A stretch of 64,000 nucleotides of DNA from G963669295 sp963669295 (GTDB lineage: Bacteria; Bacteroidota; Bacteroidia; Flavobacteriales_D; CALLUQ01). The stretch is taken from assembly GCA_963669295.1 (NCBI GenBank), contig OY769938.1, positions 3,286,001-3,350,000 of the forward strand. Direction: 5' to 3'. A program made the translations under genes and the position numbers. Of this stretch, positions 45,980 to 53,164 are shown one piece after another. The notes below the pieces were generated by a model. That model saw only the letters and a program-made list of their open reading frames with translations. It did not search any database and was not told the origin of the DNA. How positions within the stretch are numbered: position 1 is the stretch's first letter; each line of letters begins with the position of its first letter.

Positions 45980-46749
45980 TGCAAAAAAAGTGTAAAGCTG
46001 GTTTATTGATGATAGCACTATTGCTATCGTTGTCATCATTTACCCAATCCAATATTGTTACTGTTGGGTTTCAGTACAAGCCTATTATACCAAGTGGGTT
46101 TTTCGGTGCTGGAGAATTTAAAGGCAGTGAAGAGTTTCTTGATTTTACAGTAACACCTACCCTGGGTTATAACTATGGAATGGTAATTCGTAGAGGAATA
46201 ACGGATCGCTTGTCTTTAGAGTCTGGAATCAGTTATATACGACGAAACTATGAGTTGGAAATCATTGACAATGACAGCAATTTTACTTCTAAGTCTGATT
46301 TTGGAATGGTTGGATACGAAATACCTGTACAAGGATTATTATATGTGAGATTGGGTGAAAACATGTACATGAATAATGCTTTTGGGATGTCGTTTGACTT
46401 TTATGCTTCTGACATCGAAACATTCCCCGAATATTTTAGAAATAATACTTTCCGACACGATTGGTTCCGACTTGCTTTAACTGCAAATGTGGGATTTGAG
46501 TACCGAACAGAAAAAAGTGGATTCTTTTACCTGGGAGGTTCCTTTCACCAGCCATTGCAAGACATTGCCACTTCCCTGGTACGAGCATATAAAGGAGTTG
46601 GTGCTCCTGTTGGTGCTACAACAGATCTTACAGGTACTTATTTAACCATCGATTTGCGCTATTTCTTTCATGAAGATCCTGAAAAAAGAACCGGAAAGAA
46701 AAAGAAGAAGGAAAAGAAAGACCGAGCTGGAGGAGTAGATAAGAGCTAA
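45979..46749 (+). CDS. Outer-membrane beta-barrel-like protein
   Basis: 256 residues with a signal peptide (ending SLSSFTQ). The rest shows alternating strands with 'GYNYGMVIRRGITDRLSLESGISYIRR' and 'LTANVGFEYRTEKSGFFYLGGSF', as in porin-type Bacteroidota barrels, then a lysine-rich tail ('GKKKKKEKKDRAGG'). The tail is unusual because a barrel normally ends in an aromatic residue. Coupled to the M23/LysM gene by a 1-base overlap, which suggests a joint envelope role. Confidence 0.78.
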   Translation: MQKKCKAGLLMIALLLSLSSFTQSNIVTVGFQYKPIIPSGFFGAGEFKGSEEFLDFTVTPTLGYNYGMVIRRGITDRLSLESGISYIRRNYELEIIDNDSNFTSKSDFGMVGYEIPVQGLLYVRLGENMYMNNAFGMSFDFYASDIETFPEYFRNNTFRHDWFRLALTANVGFEYRTEKSGFFYLGGSFHQPLQDIATSLVRAYKGVGAPVGATTDLTGTYLTIDLRYFFHEDPEKRTGKKKKKEKKDRAGGVDKS

Positions 46750-46753
46750 AAAA

Positions 46754-46781
46754 ACAAAGCCCTTCAAGTGAAGGGCTTTGT
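46754..46781. terminator. Bidirectional terminator
   Basis: A perfect 12-bp stem (46754-46765 with 46770-46781, loop AAGT) lies between convergent genes. The A run before it gives a T run on the minus strand. Confidence 0.88.
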
Positions 46782-46794
46782 CATATAATGATTA

Positions 46795-47409
46795 TTATTT
46801 CGAATTGGCGATCAACATAAAGTTGATGTCTACATCATCACTGATGGCTTTATCCCCAAGGTCATCAAATACTGAACCCGATCCGTACTTAATTCCCCAT
46901 TTTGTTCGATCAAACGACATCTTTGCAGCAATAGCCATTTTTTCGCCTTTCACCACGATAGCCACAGGAAATGTAATTTCATTGGTGACTCCTTTGATGG
47001 TAAGGTTAGCAGTTACATTGTAGTTAGGGTCTCCTTCTTTAGCATTAGGAATTGCCACGAATTTTGTTGCCACAACAGTGGCTGTAGGATGCTTATCTAC
47101 ACCAAAGAAATCGTCTGAACTCAGGTGTCCAATTAAGTTACTGGCCTTTTTCCCTTCTAAATCAGTACAGGCAAGAGAGGTCATGTCAATAACAATGTTT
47201 GCACCTACAGGATTTCCGTGATTAATTCCCACAGTGCCATTAGCTATTGATACAGTTCCTGCATGTTGTCCTCCTACTTTTTTCCCTACCCACTGCATAG
47301 AGCTTTTTGACGAATCTACATTGTAAGTAGTGGTATGACTTCCTGTAGAAAAAGAAACAAGTGCTAAGCTAAATACACTTATTATTCCTGATAGAATTAA
47401 TTTTTTCAT
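46795..47409 (-). CDS. YceI family protein
   Basis: 204 residues with a signal peptide (ending VSFSTG). Canonical YceI features: 'YNVDSSKSSMQWVGKKVGGQHAGTVSI', 'HLSSDDFFGVDKHPTATVV', 'NLTIKGVTNEITFP', 'FDRTKWGIKYGSG'. The family binds isoprenoid quinone-like lipids in the periplasm and is often induced by stress. A MarR regulator gene lies 89 bases upstream on the same strand, a pairing seen repeatedly in Bacteroidota. Confidence 0.93.
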   Translation of the reverse strand: MKKLILSGIISVFSLALVSFSTGSHTTTYNVDSSKSSMQWVGKKVGGQHAGTVSIANGTVGINHGNPVGANIVIDMTSLACTDLEGKKASNLIGHLSSDDFFGVDKHPTATVVATKFVAIPNAKEGDPNYNVTANLTIKGVTNEITFPVAIVVKGEKMAIAAKMSFDRTKWGIKYGSGSVFDDLGDKAISDDVDINFMLIANSK

Positions 47410-47498
47410 AATCGATTATTAAATGAAATGTGTCAGTTTATTTTATTGATATCTATATTCGGTTGGTTACTAAAAGATGCCAGACTTTACATGAAATT

Positions 47499-47948
47499 TT
47501 ATCCCCTGAGTTTGTCCATAATACGATTTAACTCTCTGGCCTCATCTTCTGTAACATTGTTGGTATGATCATTAAGGTCGTTCATGCTGGTATCTAATTC
47601 TTCGAGTAGTGCCAACCCTTTGTCGGTAATAATTACATCTACTTGCCTGCGGTCTGATATACATTGCTTGCGCTCTACTAATCCCTTTTGTTTTAGTTTT
47701 TCTACCAGGCGAGAGGCGTTCGACATTTTATCAAGCATTCGATCAATTAACAAATTAACTGATGCAGGATTGGGATACTGACCTCTTAGAATGCGTAAAA
47801 TATTGTACTGTTGTGGGGAAATGTTGTGCGGCTTTAATATTTTCAAAGAGATTGTATTCAACCAGTTATTGGTGAAAAGAACATTGACCACCATTTTATG
47901 ACGTTCACTTTTAAATTTCTTTTGCTTTATCTCGTCCTCTAGTTTCAT
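47499..47948 (-). CDS. MarR-family transcriptional regulator
   Basis: 149 residues from the ATG at 47948 (an earlier ATG at 47981 lies inside the promoter). The winged-helix domain reads 'LKPHNISPQQYNILRILRGQ', 'LLIDRMLDKMSNASRLVEKLKQKGLVERKQCISDRRQVDVIITDKG'. It probably represses genes nearby, including the YceI gene downstream and perhaps itself. Its effector is unknown; no Cys-based oxidation switch is evident. Confidence 0.9.
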   Translation of the reverse strand: MKLEDEIKQKKFKSERHKMVVNVLFTNNWLNTISLKILKPHNISPQQYNILRILRGQYPNPASVNLLIDRMLDKMSNASRLVEKLKQKGLVERKQCISDRRQVDVIITDKGLALLEELDTSMNDLNDHTNNVTEDEARELNRIMDKLRG

Positions 47949-47968
47949 ATACGATGTGTCTGCTAAAT

Positions 47969-47986
47969 CAAATGTATACAAAAGTA
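47969..47986 (-). promoter_or_regulatory. Two adjacent -7 elements upstream of the MarR gene
   Basis: The complement carries TACTTTTG (47979-47986) and TACATTTG (47969-47976), both exact TAnnTTTG, so two start sites 10 bases apart are possible. They fix the translation start at 47948. Confidence 0.55.
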
Positions 47987-48092
47987 ATTAATGTACCTAC
48001 ATTTATTTGCAATATTTTGGCATAAAATGTGTTATACCTTTTACATAGTGCGGCTAAATCTTGCTGCATTGGTTAGTAACTCTGGTAAGTTG

Positions 48093-48120
48093 AGCAGCCT
48101 CGTAAGAGGCTGCTTTTTTT
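48093..48120 (+). terminator. Strong + strand terminator without an upstream gene
   Basis: AGCAGCCTC pairs with GAGGCTGCT around a GTAA loop, followed by seven T. No + strand gene lies between 46749 and here, so it may end a small RNA transcribed from about 48030 onward. Confidence 0.8.
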
Positions 48121-48183
48121 ATTGAAGGAAATTCACAAAGAATTGAAAATCCCACCATTTTTCTTGTGATATTTGTCTTGTCA

Positions 48184-49980
48184 ATGGAAGACCTGGTAAC
48201 AGTATATCAAAACAGGGTTGTTCAATTCTCTCAAGCAGCCAAAGAATTGAGGAAGCAAACAAATTGGGTAGTGCTATTGCGAACCATGGTTTTTTTGCTT
48301 GGAGCTACTGGTGCATTCTTTGCATTTAAAGCAGGAGTGCAATGGGGAATTTTAACACTAGTTCTATTTCTAGGGACTTTTTTATGGATGGTGCGTTTCC
48401 ATCTTTCATTAAAAAAGCGGTACAATCATATGCAGCAATTGGTGCAAATTAATAAGGCTGAATTAGCGGCTTTGCAAGGCGATGTAAGTGCATATAGAAA
48501 TGGAGATGTGTATAGAGATGTGGATCATCCCTTTTTACACGATCTCGACATTTTTGGCGATGAATCCATTTTTCAAACGCTGAACCGTACAGGCACATTA
48601 GTAGGAGAAAAACAACTTGCTGCCTGGTTAACCATACTCGAAAGAGATGATGAAACCATATTAAGCAGGCAAGCTGCAGTGAGGGAATTAAAAAAGTTAC
48701 TGGATTGGAGGCAAGATTTTCAAGCATATGGTGAGGCCTCAGCAGAAATAGAAGGTGATAGCCAGAAAGTGATTGATTGGGTAAATACTCCAATAGACAT
48801 ATTGCCTACTTCCATTGGTAAGGTTTTGCTCTATATTTTGCCATTGTTTTCTTTTGCCAGTTTGGCACTTACCATTTTTGGCGTAATAACTGAGATGCAA
48901 CTCTTGTTAGCATTGCTACTCCCGTTAATCATAGTAGGGCTGTTTGTTAAACGTGTCAATAAACAGCAAGCTGTGGTAAGTAATATGCAAGCCATTATAC
49001 AGAAATATGCTCGCTTATTGATGATGATTGAAGAGCAGAAGTTTGAGGAGCAATACCTGATAACACTACAAGAAAGTGTAAAAACTGAAGGAAAAACAGC
49101 GGGTGAAAGCATACGTAAGCTAGGGGGAATCATTAACGCTTTAGAAAATAGGGCGAATGTTTTTGTTGGGCTTGGGCTTAATGCATTTTTAGTATGGGAT
49201 TTATGGTGTATTCATCGACTACAGAACTGGCAAAAGGAATTTAAAGGAGACTTGCACCGTTGGTTCGATGCAATTGCCGAGGTGGATGCTGTATGTAGTT
49301 TAGCGGCATTTCATTTTAATCATCCCGGTTTTGTTTTTCCTGTTCCTAATGATCAATCTCCAGTGCTTACAGGCGTAGCTATTGGCCACCCTTTACTGGT
49401 CGAGAAAGGTCGTGTAGACAATGACTTTCAATTGCAGGAACAAGGGTGCTTTACCATAATAACCGGAGCCAATATGGCAGGTAAAAGTACTTTTTTGCGG
49501 GCCATAGGTGTTAACATGGTGTTGGCAATGGCAGGGGCACCTGTGGCTGCGAAGAAATTTGAATTTCGCCCTGTGCAATTATATACCAGCATGAGAACTA
49601 CTGATTCTCTGCAGAAGAATGAATCTTATTTCCACAGTGAATTAATTCGGCTAAAAGCCATTGTTAAACAACTGGAAAAAGGGGAGAGTACTTTTATTAT
49701 TCTCGATGAAATATTGAAGGGCACTAATTCGAAAGATAAAGCTACTGGCTCAAAAGCCTTTGTTAAAAAGATTATTGGCATGCAAGCAGCAGGCATTATT
49801 GCAACGCACGACTTAAGCTTGTGCGAATTAGCAAGCGAGTTTGAAGGAAACATACGAAATCAATGTTTTGAAGTTACTCTTACCAGCAACGATGTATTGT
49901 TTGATTATTTATTGAAAGATGGTGTGTGCAAGAATATGAATGCTACCTTTCTTATGAAAAAGATGGGCATTACCACTTAG
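48184..49980 (+). CDS. Membrane-associated MutS-like ATPase
   Basis: 598 residues. Only the MutS lever and ATPase modules are present: Walker A 'GANMAGKST' at about 428-436, 'FHSELIRLKAIV', Walker B 'FIILDEILKGTNS' and 'GIIATHDLSL'. The mismatch-recognition domain I of MutS is missing. Two hydrophobic hairpins (about 30-70 and 211-256) are predicted membrane segments, which true MutS and MutS2 lack. Such proteins are widespread in Bacteroidota, and their function is unknown. A role in mismatch repair should not be assumed. Confidence 0.88.
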   Translation: MEDLVTVYQNRVVQFSQAAKELRKQTNWVVLLRTMVFLLGATGAFFAFKAGVQWGILTLVLFLGTFLWMVRFHLSLKKRYNHMQQLVQINKAELAALQGDVSAYRNGDVYRDVDHPFLHDLDIFGDESIFQTLNRTGTLVGEKQLAAWLTILERDDETILSRQAAVRELKKLLDWRQDFQAYGEASAEIEGDSQKVIDWVNTPIDILPTSIGKVLLYILPLFSFASLALTIFGVITEMQLLLALLLPLIIVGLFVKRVNKQQAVVSNMQAIIQKYARLLMMIEEQKFEEQYLITLQESVKTEGKTAGESIRKLGGIINALENRANVFVGLGLNAFLVWDLWCIHRLQNWQKEFKGDLHRWFDAIAEVDAVCSLAAFHFNHPGFVFPVPNDQSPVLTGVAIGHPLLVEKGRVDNDFQLQEQGCFTIITGANMAGKSTFLRAIGVNMVLAMAGAPVAAKKFEFRPVQLYTSMRTTDSLQKNESYFHSELIRLKAIVKQLEKGESTFIILDEILKGTNSKDKATGSKAFVKKIIGMQAAGIIATHDLSLCELASEFEGNIRNQCFEVTLTSNDVLFDYLLKDGVCKNMNATFLMKKMGITT

Positions 49981-50009
49981 CACAAGTTTTATACACCTTC
50001 ACTTATGCA

Positions 50010-50795
50010 ATGGAAGAGAAGAGATACACACTAATTACAGGAGCAAGTACAGGAATAGGTAGGGCATTGGTAGATGAGTGCGCAAGCCGGGGAATGCACC
50101 TGATTCTGGTTTCATTGCCCAATGAAAACCTTGCTTCGGTGGCAACGAAGGTAAAAGAGCAATGGAAAGTAGAAGCACTTTACTATGAAACCGATTTGGC
50201 GCACAAAGCATCTCCACAGCAATTGTTTGATTGGTGTAAGGAGCAACAGTTGGCAGTAAATGTTTTAATCAATAACGCGGGCATTGGTGGCGGTGGCGCT
50301 TTTGAAGAAACTACCTATAAGGAAGATTGTTTGATGGTGAATGTTAATGTGCAAGCGGTAATGCTGCTAACAAAAGTATTTTTACCAGAGTTGAAAAGAC
50401 ACCCCAGGGCATATTTGATGAATGTAGGAAGTAGGGCAGGGTTTCATCCTATTCCATATAAAAGTTTGTATGCTGCTTCTAAATCATTCGTATACTTTTT
50501 TACCCGGGCATTGCGCGAAGAACTAATTGATACTAACGTGCGGGTAAGTACTCTTTGCCCTGGAGCTGTTCCTACAAATGAAAATGTAAAACAGCGAATC
50601 AATAGTTTGGGACCCAAAGGAAAATTCATTACAATGGAATCTACGGTGCTTGCCCGTTTAGCCATTACAAAAATGCTGAAAGGGAAAGCAGTAATTGTTC
50701 CCGGATGGAGCATTAAGGTTAGTTTATTGCTGGCCAAGAGCCTTCCTACGGCAATTCAGCAAAAATTAATTGCCAGGTCGCTTAAAAGTAAATAA
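50010..50795 (+). CDS. Short-chain dehydrogenase/reductase
   Basis: 261 residues. The ATG at 50010 begins 'MEEKRYTLITGASTGIG'. The Rossmann motif TGASTGIG, 'NNAG', catalytic Ser in 'MNVGSRAGFHPIPYKS' and Tyr-x3-Lys in 'LYAASKSF' are all present. A C-terminal hydrophobic stretch ('GWSIKVSLLLAKSLPT') may contact membrane. NAD(P)-dependent reduction of a carbonyl or alcohol is expected; the substrate is not known. Confidence 0.9.
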   Translation: MEEKRYTLITGASTGIGRALVDECASRGMHLILVSLPNENLASVATKVKEQWKVEALYYETDLAHKASPQQLFDWCKEQQLAVNVLINNAGIGGGGAFEETTYKEDCLMVNVNVQAVMLLTKVFLPELKRHPRAYLMNVGSRAGFHPIPYKSLYAASKSFVYFFTRALREELIDTNVRVSTLCPGAVPTNENVKQRINSLGPKGKFITMESTVLARLAITKMLKGKAVIVPGWSIKVSLLLAKSLPTAIQQKLIARSLKSK

Positions 50796-50833
50796 ACTGA
50801 CTCTATTGAGTAATTGTTACGATGGGTAAATGC

Positions 50834-51226
50834 ATGAGGAAAATACTAGCGACATTGGTTATTGTACTAACCGTCCAACTGAGCATAGCTCAGGAAGATT
50901 CAAATGCAACAATGCACGATACAATTTATTCGTTTGTTGAAGAAATGCCACAATTTCCAGGGGGTGATACAGCAATGATGGGGTATATTGCTAACAACTT
51001 ACATTGTGATAGTGACAATCAGATGGGGAAGCGAATTCTGGTAGCTTTTGTAATTACTAAAACAGGAAGCATTAGCGATGTTAAGGTAATGAAAGGCATT
51101 GAAAATGGATGTTGTGAAGCAGTACTTACTTTGATACGAAGAATGCCCGCTTGGACACCTGGCAAGCACTTGGGGACTGCGGTAGACGTGCAACAGTTCC
51201 TGCCCATTCAACTTGAGCCCAGGTAG
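50834..51226 (+). CDS. Exported minimal TonB C-terminal domain protein
   Basis: 130 residues from the ATG at 50834 (an alternative ATG at 50822 adds 4). A signal peptide (ending QLSIAQ) is followed directly by one TonB C-terminal-like domain: 'FVEEMPQFPGGDTAMMGYI', 'GKRILVAFVITKTGSISDVKVMKGI', 'MPAWTPGKHLGTAVDVQQFLPI'. There is no proline-rich linker or membrane anchor as in true TonB, so it cannot transduce energy alone. It is the first of three genes here that share this domain. Confidence 0.87.
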   Translation: MRKILATLVIVLTVQLSIAQEDSNATMHDTIYSFVEEMPQFPGGDTAMMGYIANNLHCDSDNQMGKRILVAFVITKTGSISDVKVMKGIENGCCEAVLTLIRRMPAWTPGKHLGTAVDVQQFLPIQLEPR

Positions 51227-51252
51227 TTGTTTCATCATTATTTTTGTTAAAA

Positions 51253-51288
51253 AACTAAATAAATAGTTGTTTAACTATAAATTTAGTT
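51253..51288. promoter_or_regulatory. 36-bp dyad, probable operator of the blaI-like gene
   Basis: Two nested inverted repeats share one centre (51270.5): AACTAAAT (51253-51260) with ATTTAGTT (51281-51288), and ATAGTT (51263-51268) with AACTAT (51273-51278). The halves agree at 14 of 18 positions. The centre covers the -33 TTG (51267-51269) of the promoter that ends at 51297, so a bound repressor would block polymerase. Confidence 0.65.
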
Positions 51289-51297
51289 ATACATTTG
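51267..51297 (+). promoter_or_regulatory. Promoter of the blaI-like gene (TTG-N20-TACATTTG)
   Basis: TTG at 51267-51269, a 20-base spacer, then TACATTTG at 51290-51297; 18 bases before the ATG at 51316. It overlaps the dyad described separately. Confidence 0.65.
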
Positions 51298-51315
51298 TGT
51301 TGTAAGTTTAAAAAA

Positions 51316-51684
51316 ATGATGAAAGAACTCACAAAAGCAGAAGAACAAGTCATGCAGGTGCTTTGGAAATTGGAAAAAGCATTCGTAAAGGAGATCATCG
51401 AGGAACTTCCCGAGCCAAAGCCAGCCTACAATACCATATCTACTATTGTTCGAATATTAGAAACAAAAGAAGTTGTTGGACATGAGGCATTTGGCAAAAC
51501 ACATCAATACTATCCATTGGTTACCAAGGAGGAGTATTCTAATTTCACCATGAATAAAATGGTGAAAAATTATTTTGGAGGATCGTTCGAAAAGATGGTT
51601 TCTTTCTTCGTAAAAGAAAACGATGTGTCTTTGCAAGATATGGAGGAGCTAATGAAAGTAATCAAAAAGGGTAAAAAAGATTAA
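51316..51684 (+). CDS. BlaI/MecI/CopY-family repressor
   Basis: 122 residues from the ATG at 51316 (or 51319). Winged-helix signature 'LTKAEEQVMQVLWKLEKAFVKEIIEELPEPKPAYNTISTIVRILETKEVVGHE' is split here only for reference: the BlaI opening 'LTKAEEQVM' and 'AYNTISTIVRILE' are diagnostic. The C-terminal half is the dimerisation and cleavage region. In the family, repression is lifted when a BlaR1-type membrane protease is activated; the partner M56 gene follows after 2 bases. The dyad over its promoter suggests autoregulation. No beta-lactamase gene is nearby, so the regulon differs from the antibiotic-resistance paradigm. Confidence 0.93.
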   Translation: MMKELTKAEEQVMQVLWKLEKAFVKEIIEELPEPKPAYNTISTIVRILETKEVVGHEAFGKTHQYYPLVTKEEYSNFTMNKMVKNYFGGSFEKMVSFFVKENDVSLQDMEELMKVIKKGKKD

Positions 51685-51686
51685 TC

Positions 51687-53033
51687 ATGGAATCTGTCGT
51701 TATATATTTATTTCAAGCCAACTTATTCCTGGTATTGTTTTACGTGTTGTACAGAATGGTGATGCGTAATGAAACCATGTTTAATGTGAATCGATTTTAC
51801 TTGCTCTTTTCAGGTGTTTTAGCACTCATATTGCCCCTGGTAAAGATGGATGCTATTGCCAGTAGCGATGTTTTCGGAGTAACGCTTCCAGCCTTTGTTT
51901 TTTCAGGAACTCAAAGTGTTGAGGCAGCAACAGCCACTTTTTCGTGGAGCCACCTTCTTTTGGCAATTTATGGCATAGGAGCAATCTTTTTCCTGGCAAG
52001 ATTCCTGATGGGACTTAACCGCATTAGACAGCTGTTAAAACAAAGTAATGTTCAACCGCAACAAGGATATAAGTTGGTATTGCTGAAAGAAGGCAACCCC
52101 TCTTTTTCTTTTTTCAACTACTTATTTTTGGGCGCTCAAGAAGATCAGCAAGAAGAACAAGCCATTGTTCAACATGAGGAAGTTCACATTCGTCAGGCAC
52201 ATTCGGTTGATATTGTGTTTTGGGAGTTGATAGGAATTGTTTTCTGGTACAACCCTATTTGGATAGGGTATAAAACATCCTTACAAGAATTACATGAGTT
52301 TATTGCCGATGAGGTGGTGGTAAGCGAACAATACAATAGAGAAGAGTATTCACAAATATTATTTAACCAAATATTCGGGCTTAGCCCGGTGAGATTTACC
52401 AACAATTTTTTTAATCAATCACTTTTAAAAAGGAGAATCATTATGATGAACAAAAGTAAATCGAACCGTTGGGCTGGACTGAAGTATACCTTAGTACTGC
52501 CTTTGATAGGGGCAATGGTATTTATTGCTTCATGCACAAAAGAAGAAGCTGCAGGAGTAGCTGCTACTGGGGTAACCGGCAGTGAAAAGGTATACGATAA
52601 AGTTGATAATATGCCTGAATTTAATGGCGGAAAAGAAGGGTTGATGAATTACTTGATGAATGAAATTAAGTACCCAAAATCCGCTAAAGAACAAAATGAA
52701 CAAGGAAGAGTGATGATCTCGTTTGTAATTGCTGAAACGGGAGCTGTAGAAGATGTAGAAGTTGTTAAAAGTGTTTCTCCCGCTTTGGATGCTGAAGCTT
52801 TACGCGTAATAACAGCAATGCCTGCCTGGACACCTGGAAAGAAAAATGGAGCAACAGTAAAAGTGAAGATGAACCTTCCGATTGCATTTGTGTTGTCTGA
52901 TGATGAATTGAAAGGAAGTGATCAGGGAAACAATACCACTCCTTCTGACGATAAAACAAATGAGGTGATAAGCACCGAATCAGTTACTCGAATACCGCCA
53001 TCCACCAGTACTAGTACTCGCGGCACAAATTAG
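51687..53033 (+). CDS. M56 (BlaR1-like) membrane protease fused to a TonB C-terminal domain
   Basis: 448 residues. N-terminal membrane segments (about 5-25, 35-55, 88-110) precede the M56 protease with HEEVH at 163-167 and 'LHEFIADEVV' at 202-211. After another membrane segment (about 268-285), an exported TonB-like domain covers about 298-400 ('VDNMPEFNGGKEGLMNYLM', 'GRVMISFVIAETGAVEDVEVV', 'MPAWTPGKKNGATVKVKM'). The penicillin-binding sensor of true BlaR1 is replaced by the TonB-like domain. A Thr/Ser-rich tail follows. The protein probably senses an envelope signal and acts on the repressor encoded just upstream. Confidence 0.92.
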   Translation: MESVVIYLFQANLFLVLFYVLYRMVMRNETMFNVNRFYLLFSGVLALILPLVKMDAIASSDVFGVTLPAFVFSGTQSVEAATATFSWSHLLLAIYGIGAIFFLARFLMGLNRIRQLLKQSNVQPQQGYKLVLLKEGNPSFSFFNYLFLGAQEDQQEEQAIVQHEEVHIRQAHSVDIVFWELIGIVFWYNPIWIGYKTSLQELHEFIADEVVVSEQYNREEYSQILFNQIFGLSPVRFTNNFFNQSLLKRRIIMMNKSKSNRWAGLKYTLVLPLIGAMVFIASCTKEEAAGVAATGVTGSEKVYDKVDNMPEFNGGKEGLMNYLMNEIKYPKSAKEQNEQGRVMISFVIAETGAVEDVEVVKSVSPALDAEALRVITAMPAWTPGKKNGATVKVKMNLPIAFVLSDDELKGSDQGNNTTPSDDKTNEVISTESVTRIPPSTSTSTRGTN

Positions 53034-53063
53034 AATTGGTAAATCTCACGTCCTTGAGTACAG

Positions 53064-53094
53064 GCAAAACCTACCGGACGCGGTGGGATTTTGC
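53064..53094 (+). promoter_or_regulatory. Stem-loop between the M56 gene and the next TonB-domain gene
   Basis: GCAAAACCTACCG (53064-53076) pairs with CGGTGGGATTTTGC (53081-53094) around GACG, with one bulge. Its T-rich end may serve as a weak terminator or attenuator between the two genes. Confidence 0.45.
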
Positions 53095-53164
53095 TATTTC
53101 ATACCATCCTTGTTTCGTTTGCACAAAAATGCTTACATTGAAGAGTCTATAGAGCAGGCTGTTC

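Noticed and set aside
48184..49980. mutS of mismatch repair
   Set aside because: The mismatch-recognition domain is missing and there are membrane segments. The length is about 600 rather than about 850 residues.
51316..53033. Beta-lactam resistance operon
   Set aside because: The M56 protein has no penicillin-binding sensor domain and there is no beta-lactamase gene. Only the repressor/protease logic is shared.
53064..53094. Riboswitch upstream of the DUF922-TonB gene
   Set aside because: A single stem-loop with no conserved riboswitch core; more likely an attenuator or terminator.
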